The notes beneath the pieces were generated by a model. It saw nothing but the letters and a program-made list of their open reading frames with translations. It was not told the DNA's origin and made no database searches. From the NCBI GenBank assembly GCA_031763025.1, contig JASSKH010000010.1:1488001-1552000 (forward strand): DNA of 64,000 bases. The letters are read 5' to 3'. This DNA comes from Macrocystis pyrifera (lineage: Eukaryota; Sar; Phaeophyceae; Laminariales; Laminariaceae). Positions 9,799 to 20,096 of the stretch are shown piece by piece (the first letter of the stretch is position 1; each line of letters opens with the position of its first letter). The translations under genes were made by a program, and so were the position numbers.

Positions 9799-10028
9799 AT
9801 TGATGAGTTTGTTTTGTTGACCCTCGAAGCTTTTCAAAGAAGACGAGAAGAGTAGGAGCCTTCTCGCGCAACACGGACACACGCAGCAAACACTATACAA
9901 CAAAAAACAGATACAGGAGAAGCAGGCCAACGAAAACACCCGAACGCGCAGCAATTAAGCCAGCCTCGGCTCCGACAAGAAGAGCAGGAGATTGATGAGT
10001 TTCTTGTTTGGACTCTCGAAGCTTTTCA
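9799..10028 (+). repeat. Pair of 38-bp direct repeats 192 bp apart, unit 1
   Basis: ATTGATGAGTTTGTTTTGTTG...CGAAGCTTTTCA at 9799-9836 is repeated, with a few changes, at 9991-10028. The ~154 bp between them is purine-rich and unrelated to either repeat. Orthologous pairs are 28304-28341/28499-28535 and 46849-46886/47043-47079. It could be a partial tandem duplication or the flanks of an old insertion. Confidence 0.65.
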
Positions 10029-10446
10029 TGGAAAGAAAACTAGAGGAAGGAGGGGGAACCGCCTCTTCAAGCCCCAAAAAAAAACACACACACACAACAA
10101 AATGGAAACCACGAACACAGCAAATAGACGAGCTAATGTCCTGGTACGCCGTACAGTACCAGGGTCAGTATATTACCACTGCGCACAAGCATCCAGCGAG
10201 AATAACTGAGCTGAATCTGCCCGGTGCTGCTTTCTCTATCTCCCAAAAAATGTCTATTTCTGATTTTAGATTTTTTGATATCATTTTTATACTTTTCTCC
10301 AGCTAGCTCATCAGCTCATGGTCACGGGTATAGGACCTATGGTACACACTAAAACCTATGTATTTCCCTATCTTTGCTACTGTAGCAATATTTGGTCCTA
10401 TTTACTATGGTTCCCCGTACTATTTATATTAATACTACATGCCGGC

Positions 10447-10782
10447 GTCCCCGGTGGCTTGGTAGGTGGTCCGCGTGCCTATCAAGATCAATTTAGTGGG
10501 TTCGTGTCGCACCGTGTTCATGTTCGTACGGACGTTTTCTTGCATAAAGAAAAATTGATGAGCGGAAAGCGCGAGAGCGTGAGTTAGCTACGTACATTCG
10601 ATGAAAATCGACGAGCAGAGGGAATGAATGCTGAACCCTATGCGCGATAAAAATAAAGGCACGTACCGGGGGGGAAAAGGGACGACAACTGTGACCACAC
10701 CTTTTCCCAGAAGCCCGTTGAGGGTAAAAACCTCCTACGAGTTAGGCTGGAGTGTAAAAGTGATGATAAAACAAAACAAAAA
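10447..10782 (+). mobile_element. tRNA-derived SINE-like element, copy 2, unit 1
   Basis: Shares head, body and A-rich tail (GATAAAACAAAACAAAAATG) with the copy at 8188, with many substitutions and small indels. The 73-nt head (10447-10519) is more decayed: acceptor GTCCCCG/CGTGTTC has four pairs, the T-arm GTGGG-TTCGTGT-CGCAC has one mismatch. Body landmarks common to both copies are AAAGCGCGAGAGCGTGAG, GAAAATCGACGAGCAG and AACCCTATGCGCGATAAA. Confidence 0.78.
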
Positions 10783-11188
10783 TGTACAGATACTTCTTCT
10801 GCTGTCTCTCTTTCTGCTGGCCAGCACATATCATAAACCAGATTGTAGTCTTTCAAGTCTATACGTAGACTGCCGGTATATGATACCTTGGTACCTGGTG
10901 CATCTCCACATCTATCCATCGTCATCTTGCGGTCTCGGATGTCCTCGAAGTACATCCACCAGGTAGCTATTTAAGTGGGTCCGGTTCAAACGGTGATCGA
11001 AGATAATATAACGAGAAAGATCCACCTCAAGGATCCCCAGCTGATGATGAGCGACCTGCCGAGTGAACCAGCAGCGGCACCAGCAGCAGCAGCAGCAGCA
11101 GCAAGCATCGTTCGCAATGAACGCCGAACGATGGCGAACGATACCATGGAAGACGGGCGATGGTGACGTACGATGGTGAGTGGTGGGT
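10783..11188 (+). other. Stretch with a CAG tract (11067-11106) and a short ORF
   Basis: Includes the start of a reading frame beginning MGPVQTVIEDNITRK (10975), which enters a CAG tract read as poly-Ala. The tract has one triplet fewer in unit 3 (48121-48153) than in units 1 and 2 (29571-29607). The frame continues into the 24-bp repeats only in unit 2. Confidence 0.5.
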
Positions 11189-11236
11189 AAAGGATGTCGA
11201 TGATAAAGGGACAAAGGATGTCGATGATAGAGAGAC
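11189..11236 (+). repeat. 24-bp minisatellite, two copies, unit 1
   Basis: AAGGATGTCGATGATAAAGG followed by GACA, then a second copy. Units 2 and 3 have three copies. In unit 1 an ATG at 11160 opens a 42-codon frame through the repeats to VESIFFL. Confidence 0.85.
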
Positions 11237-12365
11237 AAGGGCGAACGATGGTCTCTACACGTACTGCCTGGTAGAATCTATTTTTTTTTTATAAATTTTG
11301 AAATACGTCAGCTGTGAGTTCGACTGATTATTAAATAGTTGTTAATCAACTTTGCAAGCTGCGTAAAATAAATTTATGTGTTACTCATCAGGACTCACTC
11401 ACTCGTAGTTCACTCAAGACACAGCAAGCATCGTTGCAGCGTTGGAGATTGGAGCGGGCTGCTGCTTCTCTGTACTACTCCTTCCTGGTCTGTGCCTTCT
11501 TTGCTGCACTGTACTGCTGCTGCGTAGTTGACAGGGGGCCGTTCGTGTTGTAGACGGCAGCAATGGCGGCTGGCTGGTTCAGATCCTATGTTCGTTCATA
11601 GAAATAGCCACTGCTGTCTACGTATATGCGCGCAGAGGAACTTCGCCTACTATAATAGTCGTACTAGTACTGTGTGGAGATGAAGCTTCCTGTTTTGTTG
11701 TACTGCAGTTCGACGAAAGATTATAATTAAATAAGTGAGTGTACGTCGGTCAGCTTGTACCAGGTGAGTTCAACCAACGTTAGGCTGATGCGCACAGCAC
11801 AGCTCTGCAAGCTGCAAGCACACCACGCGACGCATACATACATACATACATGCGCGATACGCTGGTCAACAAACAAGTAAGTGTTTCTCAACCGAGCCCT
11901 TCCTTGGGAAAGATACAGCAGGTCGGTCGCTTCCTTCCCTGGAATGGGGTCTGTGCCTGCTGGGTGATCTTTGGCCTCATCATGATTTATTTCTTTACCG
12001 TCTCTTGCGGGGCCGTGGAAAAAACGACTACTACTCGCATACGCGCACGTGTTGGGTGTTGTTTGCCACCAGGAAGCAGGCATGACATTGTGTGTTCGAT
12101 CCAGATACACACATGACACATACATACATACAGCAACGACGACACCGATGAGGGTGTATCTATCTACTGTACCTCTCTCCAGTTGAAGCTTGGTCCCTTG
12201 TGGCGGCAAGCAGACCGGACACCTGTGGCCCCATGCCCCAAGCTAAAAAACTCGACGTGGACTACGTACGAACGTACGGTGTGCAGAGGGATTTCGCATC
12301 GTTTGGAAACATACATACTCCGCGAAAAGATTCCGTACAGTCAGTACCGGCGTACCGCACAGCCG
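11237..12365. other. Stretch without a supported gene (11237-12365)
   Basis: Contains a 10-T run, CATA microsatellites (11832-11851 and 12117-12131) and no recognised gene. In units 2/3 a 60-codon frame (30433-30615, 48982-49164) includes a hydrophobic run CWVIFGLIMIYFFTVSC that could be a membrane segment, but unit 1 lacks one base near 12020 and shifts frame. Confidence 0.5.
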
Positions 12366-12393
12366 TGCTGCTGCTGCTGCTGCTGCTCCTGCT
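12366..12393. repeat. CTG tract 2, unit 1
   Basis: About 28 bp of CTG/CTC triplets. The unit 2 allele (30894-30927) is longer by two triplets and the unit 3 allele (49443-49470) is as short as unit 1, in otherwise near-identical surroundings. Confidence 0.9.
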
Positions 12394-14064
12394 GTGTCTT
12401 ACCTAGAAGCGAGCAGGGTTCAACGCTTTGCTCGAAAAGCAGGCATCGTTGTTTGCTGCAAGCTCGGGATCTTGCACACAGCACACAGCCTGCTCGAGCT
12501 CGCGCTCGCTCCCAAACCAACCACGGTCGACCCTTACCCAGGCTCACAAGGCAAGGTCTCTGCCGTGTGCGTTTTTTGTTTTCGACTTGATATCGTTGGC
12601 GCATTTATTTGTCTTTATTCTGATTCCACCCGCCCGACAGTCTCATCGTGCACCTCACCTCACGACACGTCGTAGCCCTACTTCAACGAGACTGATCCCG
12701 GTACTGGGCAAAGGACGGCAGACTTTTTTTCGCAGCCTCGCTTGGGATTCGAGGGGGTGGCTGCTGACTCGGGTTGCAGATGAGGTGTGGGGCTGACGCG
12801 AGGTGGCAAGCAGAACTGGTGACCAGAAATGTGTGTGTTTGTTTTTTTGCGGGTTCGTAGCTTGCCCAATCAAATCCCCTGCCGTTTTTTTTTCTTTGTA
12901 CGTACGGAGTGCGGTATACCTGCTATAGAACGGAGGGGGTTTCTTATAGATAAAAGACAGCGCCTCAGTGGGGCTTGCCCAACCTGGAGCCGTCTGCTTT
13001 TTTGCCTTGTCCGAGCCCTTCTCGAGCACATGGATGGTGTCATTCCGGCATGCACCGACCCCCTCACGCATAACACGCACAGTGTCATATCGCGAAGGTT
13101 TGGCCGTTCAAATCTGTACTGCGATGGATGCTGCATGGATATCCGATACGGAATTGACTACCCGAGAGCGGCTGTTTTAATGATTCGAGCTACATACAGT
13201 GTGGATTGACTATTATTAATAGTTTTGGCAATAGAGGAACGGAAGGTGGTGGATGCATGCTGGAGGAGGGATATGACATGTCATGTGGAATAATGTGGAA
13301 TGGAAGAGGAAGGCGATCCACACCGTACACGGCAGGCATACAGAAACCATTTAAAATCCGGTGGCGGAAGCACGAACAGCAGATTCCCCTTGAAACATGG
13401 ACCCACTATTGTTTTCTAACCAATTTACCTGAATTCGTACTAGACTTGGAAGTTTTCGCAATAAAAACGGGCTTACACTCGTACAAAGGTACCTCACCAT
13501 GAAAAATACCTCCCCTCCCCCCTTCCCCCACGCCCTCCGCGCGCGTTCGTGCAACGAAAAAGGCGGCTTGTATTTTAAGCGTAGTGCAAATATTTGTGTG
13601 CGTGTGTTGCATCCGTCCCGTCTGTCGGTGGTCTACTATATGTATGATACTCCTCGTGCGTGCCAGCTAGGCCCATCGCGAGTCGAAATTCTAGGTGGTG
13701 GTGACGACTGCGCACCCGAGTAGACGGCAGCAATCGGAAAGCGTTTTGTATATCTGCCTCTTGCCGCACCCCCCCCCCCCGCCCCGGTTGCTCTTCACCA
13801 ACAGCCAGAAGACAGACTAAACCTTCTAGTGCTGTTGTACTTTGCTCAAGCAGTGATATACTCCCTGCACTTGATATATATTATTAAGAGCTCTGATAAC
13901 AAATGAAGATTCCTCGCCCTCGAACTTGAGCTAGGTACGAAGCAAAAAAAAAAAAACGTATCAGCTACGTATGAACATACGAAGTATTATTGGACATGAC
14001 ATAAGTAAATGTCTCCGTAGAACGTTAGAGCACCTGCTGCAGCCAAGTCAATCCACGTCTGCAA
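12394..14064. other. Stretch without a supported gene (12394-14064)
   Basis: A 74-codon plus-strand frame (13499-13723; also 32033-32257 and 50577-50801) starting MKNT and ending GGGDDCAPE is open in all three complete units but matches no family I know. Homopolymers that vary between units include a T run near 12841 (up to 14 Ts in unit 2 near 31373), a C run near 13770 and an A run near 13945. Confidence 0.5.
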
Positions 14065-14385
14065 CACAGAAAAAAAACAGGCTCCTAATCCCTGAGTAGG
14101 TAGCGCTCGAAACAACGGACCACTACTATCCCGTCAGGAGCCAAATCATGGACTCTCTCACGACGTATGCTACAATATAGGGGCCCGTCATTCGAGGAGC
14201 TCCCCCCACCTTTTACCCAAACACCGACTGTGAGAATAATGGAAGTACTAAACCCGATTAACAATCCCATGGCCTTCGTAGATAGAAAAACAAAATCGAA
14301 CGATAAATTCCGAAACACACAGAAGGTATTCCAACGATACGGCATGCCCTACGGGGTAGCTCCTCAGTGCCCGTAAGGAGCTCCG
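14065..14385. other. Stretch with two imperfect hairpins
   Basis: GGCTCCTAATCCCTGAGTAG near 14080 is inverted at CTACTATCCCGTCAGGAGCC near 14123 (mostly matching arms). A second hairpin, AGCTCCT/AGGAGCT, lies near 14358-14382. Both are kept in units 2 and 3. They could be foldback remnants or transcribed structures; no further evidence. Confidence 0.4.
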
Positions 14386-16139
14386 TCAGTCACGTAAACA
14401 TTTGCGCTGCAAGGCAAAATGCGCTTCTCCTGTCGCTGTTGCCATCTACCATCAAATTCAACAGGCTTTGCTTGAACGGGTTCTGGTTTATCTTCAACTT
14501 TTCTTGCAGCAAAAGGTTTCCGGTGTTTCTGACGGAGCGAGTGCACAACACGGATGGGAGCACTGCAGTAATTAGCGTTTGACGGGAAGGGGGGGGGGGG
14601 GGAGAAGGAGGGAGGGAGGGAGGGGGCTGGGGTATTTCAGAGGAAGACACGCATCGATGCCTCCAACGGCAAAACGAAAATACAGAACCTCTGCCTCTGG
14701 GATACGCCAGTACGCACCAACGCTGGGTTCGAGCGGGACTGCCTGTTCCGCGGTACGCCTGTTCACCGCCCCCGCTGCCCCCCTTCCATGGGTTGTCTGA
14801 CGCACATGTATCTATACACAGACACATATACATGTAAACAAATCCCGCTCCTCACGAAATAGTCGATCTGGATTCTAACGAGACAATCCAAGTCAAACTC
14901 GCTTCTTGTTAGACAAGACACGCAAGCCCTAGAGGGAAAAACAACAACATCGCTGGTTGCTAGCCATATACTTGTACTTCGCAAATGTCTTATCCTCGTG
15001 CAGTCTGGTTTCTGCCTCGACGCGCGCTCTATGAAGTGTGTTCTCATTTCTACACGACGGTGGCTCTAAGCACTGGTCACCAGGGGCTACGATCACGCTT
15101 TTGAGGCGTATAAACATGCCACTACCTCTATACCAATATGCACACAGTATTGTTCGTACTCTCTGAAACCTCTCGTTCTTTTGTCATCGTGCGTGCACGC
15201 ATGAAGTCAAAACAAAAAACGCTTGCTATCTTCATGGGCGACACCACAGCAAGCGCAAAAAATACCACGAGTGTCAAAAACTTGCGGGGGAAAAACTCAC
15301 GAGCGAAGAAGCCACGAGCCCATTAACCCATAAGGGCGAGACTGGTGATGCTCAGGGACGGTGCGCGATGCCGTCGGCGCCGACAGGGAAAGCTACAGCA
15401 AAGTAACTGCCGTCGCTCATGCCACCCTTTGAAGAAAAACAAAACGACAAGTAAATTGAAGAAACTACCTCTGCTGATCTCACCCAACTAGAAAAAAAAC
15501 AGTTAGCGCCATCAAGCTGCGCGCCCGCCCGCCGACACACACCGCGAGCGGCGAAGCGCCGCGAAAGCCGGTACGGGCGAGGAAGCGGCAAGGGGGCGAA
15601 AATCGAGCCGTGCACGCTTGCTCGCACGCAAAAACAAACGAAAAAACGAAAAAATGAGCAAATGAAAAAAAAGCGTTTCGCGCCATGGCGGCGGTGGAGA
15701 ACAGGCCCTTGCGTCACCCATGGCGTCTTGCGTCGCGTACTGCGGGCCTCACTGTCGGAGGTGCATGATGAAAGCTTTCAATCTCTCGGCTGGCTCTTCG
15801 TCACCCGATTTCTGCCGCTCCCCCCCCCCCCCCCCCCCCCCCAAGCACACCCACACCGACATCCACGCCCGCATACAGATGCATACCAACACTCACAACC
15901 AGACACACACCCAAAACCCCCCGAAAAAAAACAAGAGGCAACGCACGCACGGCGTTGTAGGGGGAGTCGTTAGGGACGATCGAGGCAACGAACGTATGAG
16001 CGTGTTAACGGGTGACCTGTAACCTAGAGCGTTCACGATGTCGCGTATGCAGGGGCATGGGGGGGGGGAAGGGGGGGTTGTAACCCCCCGTGCGGGGGCG
16101 CGTGCGACAGTCCGGTACGGGATCGCCAGTCTTGGCGCA
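14386..16139. other. Stretch without a supported gene (14386-16139)
   Basis: Contains a G-rich run at 14586-14627, a perfect poly-C run of about 23 near 15819-15842 (interrupted by A in units 2 and 3) and a C-rich ACACCC/CACACC region after it. Pro-rich and Gly-rich ORFs come from these tracts. A further short palindrome TTGTAACCCCCCGTGCGGGG lies near 16078. Confidence 0.5.
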
Positions 16140-16170
16140 GTTCAGCAGTTCAGCAGCAGCAGCAGCAGTC
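16140..16170. repeat. CAG tract, unit 1 (with orthologues)
   Basis: TTCAGCAG repeats leading into (CAG)n, of similar length in unit 2 (34678-34706) and unit 3 (53225-53253). Read as poly-Ser or poly-Ala in spurious ORFs. Confidence 0.85.
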
Positions 16171-16454
16171 AGTAACAGCACGCAACAGTCAATAGCAGGT
16201 AGCAGCAGCCAGCTGCAGTCAGCAGGTACCAACATCCAAACCACAACTATCTGTCGTTTCAGGCGAGGGCTGTGGGGGAGAGGGAGCGCGGAACGAGGAG
16301 GAGGAAGGAGGAGACGCCTCTCGGGCTCAAATTCCGACTGGGTGAGACCACGATGACACCCGTCAAGCACTTTGGTGTTGCGCAAGGGTGTGATCCTTTT
16401 TTTGCACTAGATGTTTACACGACAGGAAAAATGCTACCACCTAATATTAATAGG

Positions 16455-16610
16455 GAGGCACGAGCTCGGCTCTTAGTCTCCGCGTGCACGAAAGGAGTAA
16501 AGCTGCTCTTCTTCTAGCTCTAAGCAAACAATACACGTGAGTACCAGCGAGTACCGACTTAATAGGCAAACTGTCCAGGGATACAAAGTGTCTCGACCTT
16601 GATCTTAACA
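16455..16610 (-). mobile_element. LTR-like fragment B, unit 1 (inverted relative of A)
   Basis: On the minus strand it starts at TGTTAAGATCAAGG (ends at 16610) and ends at GTGCCTC (16455). The flanks outside these limits are unrelated to those of fragment A, which defines a mobile segment. A decayed reading frame (16611-17175) lies immediately upstream on the same strand and reads into it. Confidence 0.5.
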
Positions 16611-17175
16611 AGCACGGGCATGGCGCGGTCATCGGACATGGTCAAGCGACCAAGAAACGCGGCTGAAGAAGCAACATCGGTCAGCGAGGGAACCACTTGG
16701 CTCTTGTTTCTGGTCGTGACCTCGGGGACGGAATCGCCAGGAGCGCCCTTCGCTCGAGCTCTCTTTCCCCCGCCCGCGGTCCCTTGTCCGCGAGACGTGC
16801 CGCTGCCGTTGTCTGTAGCTGGGCCGCGGCAGGACCTGCCGTCCCCTCCAATGCTCGGACGCCAGCGGTCTCGGCCATCAGCGCGGCGGTGAGAGCTGTC
16901 GCGGCCCCCAGAGCTATCGTCTACTCCCGGGGGCCGGTGGACCCGGTCGTCAGAGGGGCGATTGGAGGAGGCGTGGGCCAGCCCAGCCCAGAGCCCTGTC
17001 CGCCATCCGGGGGCTGGTGTCCCTGGTGTCCGTAGCGCTCCTGGCTCCTGCGGTGGGCGAGGTAGTCCTTTGGAGCAGGCCAGCAGATGGGGCGCGGGGA
17101 AAGGTCGTGAGCCCATCTGACGTGAAGGAGGGTAGAAGGGCGCATTGCTTCGTAATGGCTCCTGATCCACCACAA
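16611..17175 (-). pseudogene. Decayed Ala/Gln/Pro-rich reading frame, possibly retroelement-derived, unit 1
   Basis: On the minus strand in units 2 and 3 a single frame (35726 to 35007 and 54275 to 53556) runs for about 240 codons interrupted by one TAG after GPRE. The N-terminal part contains HYEAMRPSTLLHVRWAHDLS and the C-terminal part AGPAAAQLQTTAAARLADKG and VVPSLTDVASSAAFLGRL before entering LTR-like fragment B. In unit 1 about a dozen bases near 16778 are missing, which fuses two frames into a 204-codon ORF. Composition resembles a Gag-like or disordered protein, but there is no zinc knuckle, protease or polymerase motif. Could equally be an exon remnant. Confidence 0.3.
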
Positions 17176-17708
17176 GATTGATTGTTTTTTAACCGTATAT
17201 GGGACACCTACTAAGAAAACAAAACGAGCACTAACAAGAAAGGCAGGATCGGACGTACAGGAAAATAAGAAGATCAGGAACCACTATGCCGAATTTAGTG
17301 CCGAATGCACCCATTATTCACAGAAAAGAAAAAAACAACCTGGACCAGCTTTCCTATTTTCTTGTTGGGTGCCCGACACTGCTGCACCGCAATTTGTCCG
17401 GGGACAGCAAGGATTGGGCGGGCCAATAAATCACACGCGAAGAAAACACAAACAGACCGCATCCTGTAATGCCATCACCACTCACGCATTGTCGTCGTCG
17501 GCGTATTGGCTGGTGTGTCAGCTGTCGCTCCAAATATAGTCGAGCTCCCAGCTTGAAGGCCTTCTGTCGTTTTATTTTTTATTTTCTTCTTTTTTCATTT
17601 TTTTCATTATTAGGAGGAAACCCGACGTTCGGGCGAAAACCCCCTGGAACCACCGCACTGAATACCGACAAAACAAAAACAGCCGCCACCGCCGCCGCCG
17701 CCGCCGCC

Positions 17709-17740
<32 letters not shown>

Positions 17741-18270
17741 GCTTGCAAGGCTCTGGAAGACGCAAACAATAAAAACATCCCCCCATCCCCTCCCCCTGCA
17801 TGCACCGCCGGGGGGTTGCTTGCCACGCCCACGCCCCCGTCCGCCACAATTCATGGAAACCGCGATCGATAAGGGTCGTGTTACGGGAAGCGGCCCTATG
17901 CGCATCACGATTTTGCACACCTGTGTATTGTCCTAGTATTACGTGAGACATCAGCATACTAAATCATGTGTTTTCCTTCAAACTGCCTGACTTGTTCGGT
18001 TCTCAGTCACAAGTCCTCAGTTTGGTTTATTCGTGCTTTCCTGTGATCGATATACCCCAAGCTCCAGCCCACGCACGTTTAATCGATCCCCTTCTATGCT
18101 ATCCATCCGGGGTATTGCAACTCCGGGTCTACAAATAAAATGATGAAATACCCTCTGCTCGCCGTGACATTGCCTCAACTGCAGCCACCCCCACTCCCTA
18201 GACCACTGTTTGCCATGTGTGTACTATAGACTCTGGACCACCCCCCACCCCCTCCAAGACTCTCATTCGA
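17176..18270. other. Stretch without a supported gene (17176-18270), holds the homology switch
   Basis: Includes a pyrimidine-rich run (17565-17610), a CCG-CTG compound tract (17682-17740) and no recognised gene. Across this stretch the relationship between units changes: before it unit 2 resembles unit 3, after it unit 2 resembles unit 1. Confidence 0.6.
17682..17740. repeat. Compound CCG-CTG tract, unit 1
   Basis: (CCG)n followed by (CTG)n. Orthologues are 36231-36291 (unit 2) and 54779-54834 (unit 3). CCA interruptions increase from unit 1 to unit 3, and unit 2 lacks GCGC before TTGCAAGG. Confidence 0.9.
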
Positions 18271-18552
18271 AGCTGTCACCCATATGCAAGTCCGCATCGC
18301 AAGCGGTTCTTATTAGGATGCTGCTCACCCTTCATGCGACTAACACAACACCTCACATTTCGCTTCGCGCTTATTCGTTCAAGCAAGCAATATCTGCCTT
18401 GTCGGTGAAAACCCGACATGCTCCGTCCCGGCATTGTAGGGATGCGAGGGTCTATGGTCATGCGACTACGGCCATGCCCGGCATAAATACCCCCCCCCTC
18501 CCCCCATGCGACTAAGGCCATGCATGATAATGAGTACACCCCCCCCCCCCCA
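18271..18552 (-). repeat. Dispersed element beta, unit 1 (inverted relative of alpha)
   Basis: Read on the minus strand it starts with a G run and TGTACTC, then ATGCATGG, repeats that head once more (GCATGGCCGTAGTCGCAT), continues through CGGGTTTTCACCGAC and GCATCCTAATAAGAACCGC, and ends near CTTGCATATGGGTGACAGC. This order matches alpha and the extra copy of unit 4. Confidence 0.75.
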
Positions 18553-18706
18553 AGACGTGAGACCTTGCCCATATACGGAACCCGGTGTGGACTGTTGGAA
18601 GTCACTCTCTGCAATCCGAGACGGTACAGGTGGTGGTCTCCTATATAGGTGGTGTCTTACTTTCTGAGCCCCTCACACATGAGGAGCTCAAAACCTCACC
18701 CGAAAC

Positions 18707-18844
18707 ATGGCTTCCGAAAACGTTTTTTTCGTCCAACCCGACCAATATTTCTATGTATGCGCCAGCCCTGAAACTAATGTACCCCTACGTAAAGTTATCA
18801 TGCTAGCAGTAGCAGTAGTAGTAGCCGGTGGTTGGCTTACTTGA
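18707..18844 (+). CDS. Short ORF of 45 codons with a C-terminal hydrophobic segment, hypothetical
   Basis: Starts MASENVFFVQPDQYFYV and ends in VIMLAVAVVVAGGWLT, a run long enough for a membrane anchor. The DNA is partly repeated about 550 bp downstream (19286-19408), but the frame is not maintained there. Unit 2 has the same frame; unit 3 differs (one T fewer in the GTTTTTT run near 55804 and changed codons at 55861), which breaks it. No homologue recognised, so this may be chance. Confidence 0.12.
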   Translation: MASENVFFVQPDQYFYVCASPETNVPLRKVIMLAVAVVVAGGWLT

Positions 18845-19408
18845 GAAGATCGGTCAGTCAGAAAAACATTGAGCCAACATGAGCAACCTCTTGCCACCGT
18901 GGGAGGAGTCAGACGGTTTTGTTTTTTTTTTTCGCCCACACCCTGATAAAACCTGCTGCAGACTACTGGAAGACACTCGCTCCCTACTTCTCCCTCCGAA
19001 GTCTCGACGATGTAGTGTCGACGCCCGCATCGTTGGACGGAACACGCCGGACACTCGACGCGTCTGTTCATAGTCGCCAGGTGCTACATACCATGGTCTA
19101 CAGAGTCCCACAAAAACGGTTTGAGATGACACCCGCCAAAGGAAATGGACGATCAAGGTTTTGGGAGACGAAGTCACACGCACGGTCATGCCTCAGAGCA
19201 ATGATGCCTTATCTTCTGCACTCTTCAAACGCGGCGGAGCCCAATACGTCACCCCGAAAAACAATACTTTGACGATGTGGTCGCGCAAACCCCGACCAAC
19301 GTTTGTACGCGCCAGTCCTAAAGGAAGTACACTACAGCGGTCTACAGTAGTAAGAGGTAACATTCTGACCGGTAGTTGCTCACTTCAGAAGCCCAGCCGG
19401 TCAGAAAA
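18734..19408 (+). repeat. Imperfect internal duplication in the unit tail, unit 1
   Basis: CAACCCGACCAATATTTCTA...GCGCCAGCCCTGAAA near 18734 resembles CAAACCCCGACCAACGTTTG...GCGCCAGTCCTAAA near 19286. Further on CCGGTGGTTGGCTTACTTGA...GGTCAGTCAGAAAA (18824) resembles CCGGTAGTTGCTCACTTCAG...CCGGTCAGAAAA (19369). The copies are about 550 bp apart and strongly diverged, so this is an older event than the unit duplication. Confidence 0.5.
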
Positions 19409-19424
19409 CGTAGGGCCAAAAAAA

Positions 19425-19447
19425 CGCATCCCCTAAGGTGGGATGCG
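19425..19447. other. Perfect 8-bp-stem hairpin at the end of unit 1
   Basis: CGCATCCC and GGGATGCG form a perfect 8-bp stem around a 7-nt loop, preceded by an A run and followed by AAAAATCG. It is conserved at the end of units 2 (37978-38000) and 3 (56498-56520; the base just outside changes from TCG to TCC). The shape resembles a rho-independent terminator, but in a eukaryotic context it is more likely structural or accidental. Confidence 0.6.
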
Positions 19448-19673
19448 TCGAAAAATCGTTTAAACCTGGAGATGCACGCACGCCCCTCCCTCCGAATCAC
19501 GGCGAGGCTCAGCGACAGACAACCAAGGCTGCTTTTTACTTTAGTTCTCTTGGGGTGTAACGGCGACCCAACTCATGACGGTACAGTCTTCCACCGGCCA
19601 ATATTTGGTATAAAATACGTCAAAGTGCGCAAGAATACGCGATTTATTATTCACGACGTTCGTCGCCGAGTCA

Positions 19674-19714
19674 ACTGCTACTGCTGCTGCTGTTGTTGCT
19701 GCCGCTGCTACTGC

Positions 19715-19746
<32 letters not shown>
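19674..19746. repeat. CTG trinucleotide tract, unit 2 (expanded)
   Basis: About 73 bp, with TTG, CCG and CTA interruptions that are absent from the short unit 1 and unit 4 alleles. The interruption pattern (CTGCCGCTGCTACTG) is shared with unit 3. Confidence 0.95.
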
Positions 19747-19747
<1 letters not shown>

Positions 19748-19998
19748 CCCGAGCATCCGCGATGGTGCCACATGCGAACGTAGAAAAATCTGTATTTATC
19801 AAGAGGGGGGCAGCGGGAGACACGCATGCACACGACCGGAAGAGAGGGGGGCGAGGGGGAGGAGGAGGTTGAGAGAGAACTGAGTTATTACACGTTTTGA
19901 CGTAAACCGCGCAAATATTCTCGAATAGAAATCTTCATTAATTTGTGGGCGCCTTAGGCCTTCGCAAATTTAATGTCGGAACTTCCTGTAGACACCGT

Positions 19999-20096
19999 GA
20001 ACCTCTTTAGTACCGCAGTCTCGCTTTGGAGACAAACTACTTAGAATTTGACTAAAATGTCCCCAAAACGGGACTGTAGTTCTAACGAAAAGGGTC
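19999..20096. mobile_element. Foldback element copy 1, unit 2
   Basis: Orthologous position to 493-590. The left arm has TTTGGAGACAAA where all other units have TTTGGGGACAAA, a private change. Confidence 0.7.

Larger units (their letters stand above)
1..19473. repeat. Macro-tandem repeat, unit 1 (19,473 bp)
   Basis: The sequence starting at base 1 (GCACGCACGCCCCTCC) recurs in the same orientation at 19474, 38027 and 56546, and the order of all internal landmarks is the same in every unit. Unit 1 is longer than units 2 and 3 mainly because it has three instead of two ~930-bp sub-repeats and keeps a 178-bp segment (5086-5263) lost in units 2/3; it is also shorter at 7710 by about 120 bp. The start chosen is arbitrary, simply the window edge. 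Unit 1 shares many variants with unit 4 over its first part, but its last ~2 kb agrees with unit 2. Confidence 0.97.

Noticed and set aside
16559..17173. 204-codon minus-strand ORF in unit 1
   Set aside because: It exists only because about a dozen bases missing near 16778 fuse two frames; the orthologous frames in units 2 and 3 are arranged differently. Kept only as a decayed region.
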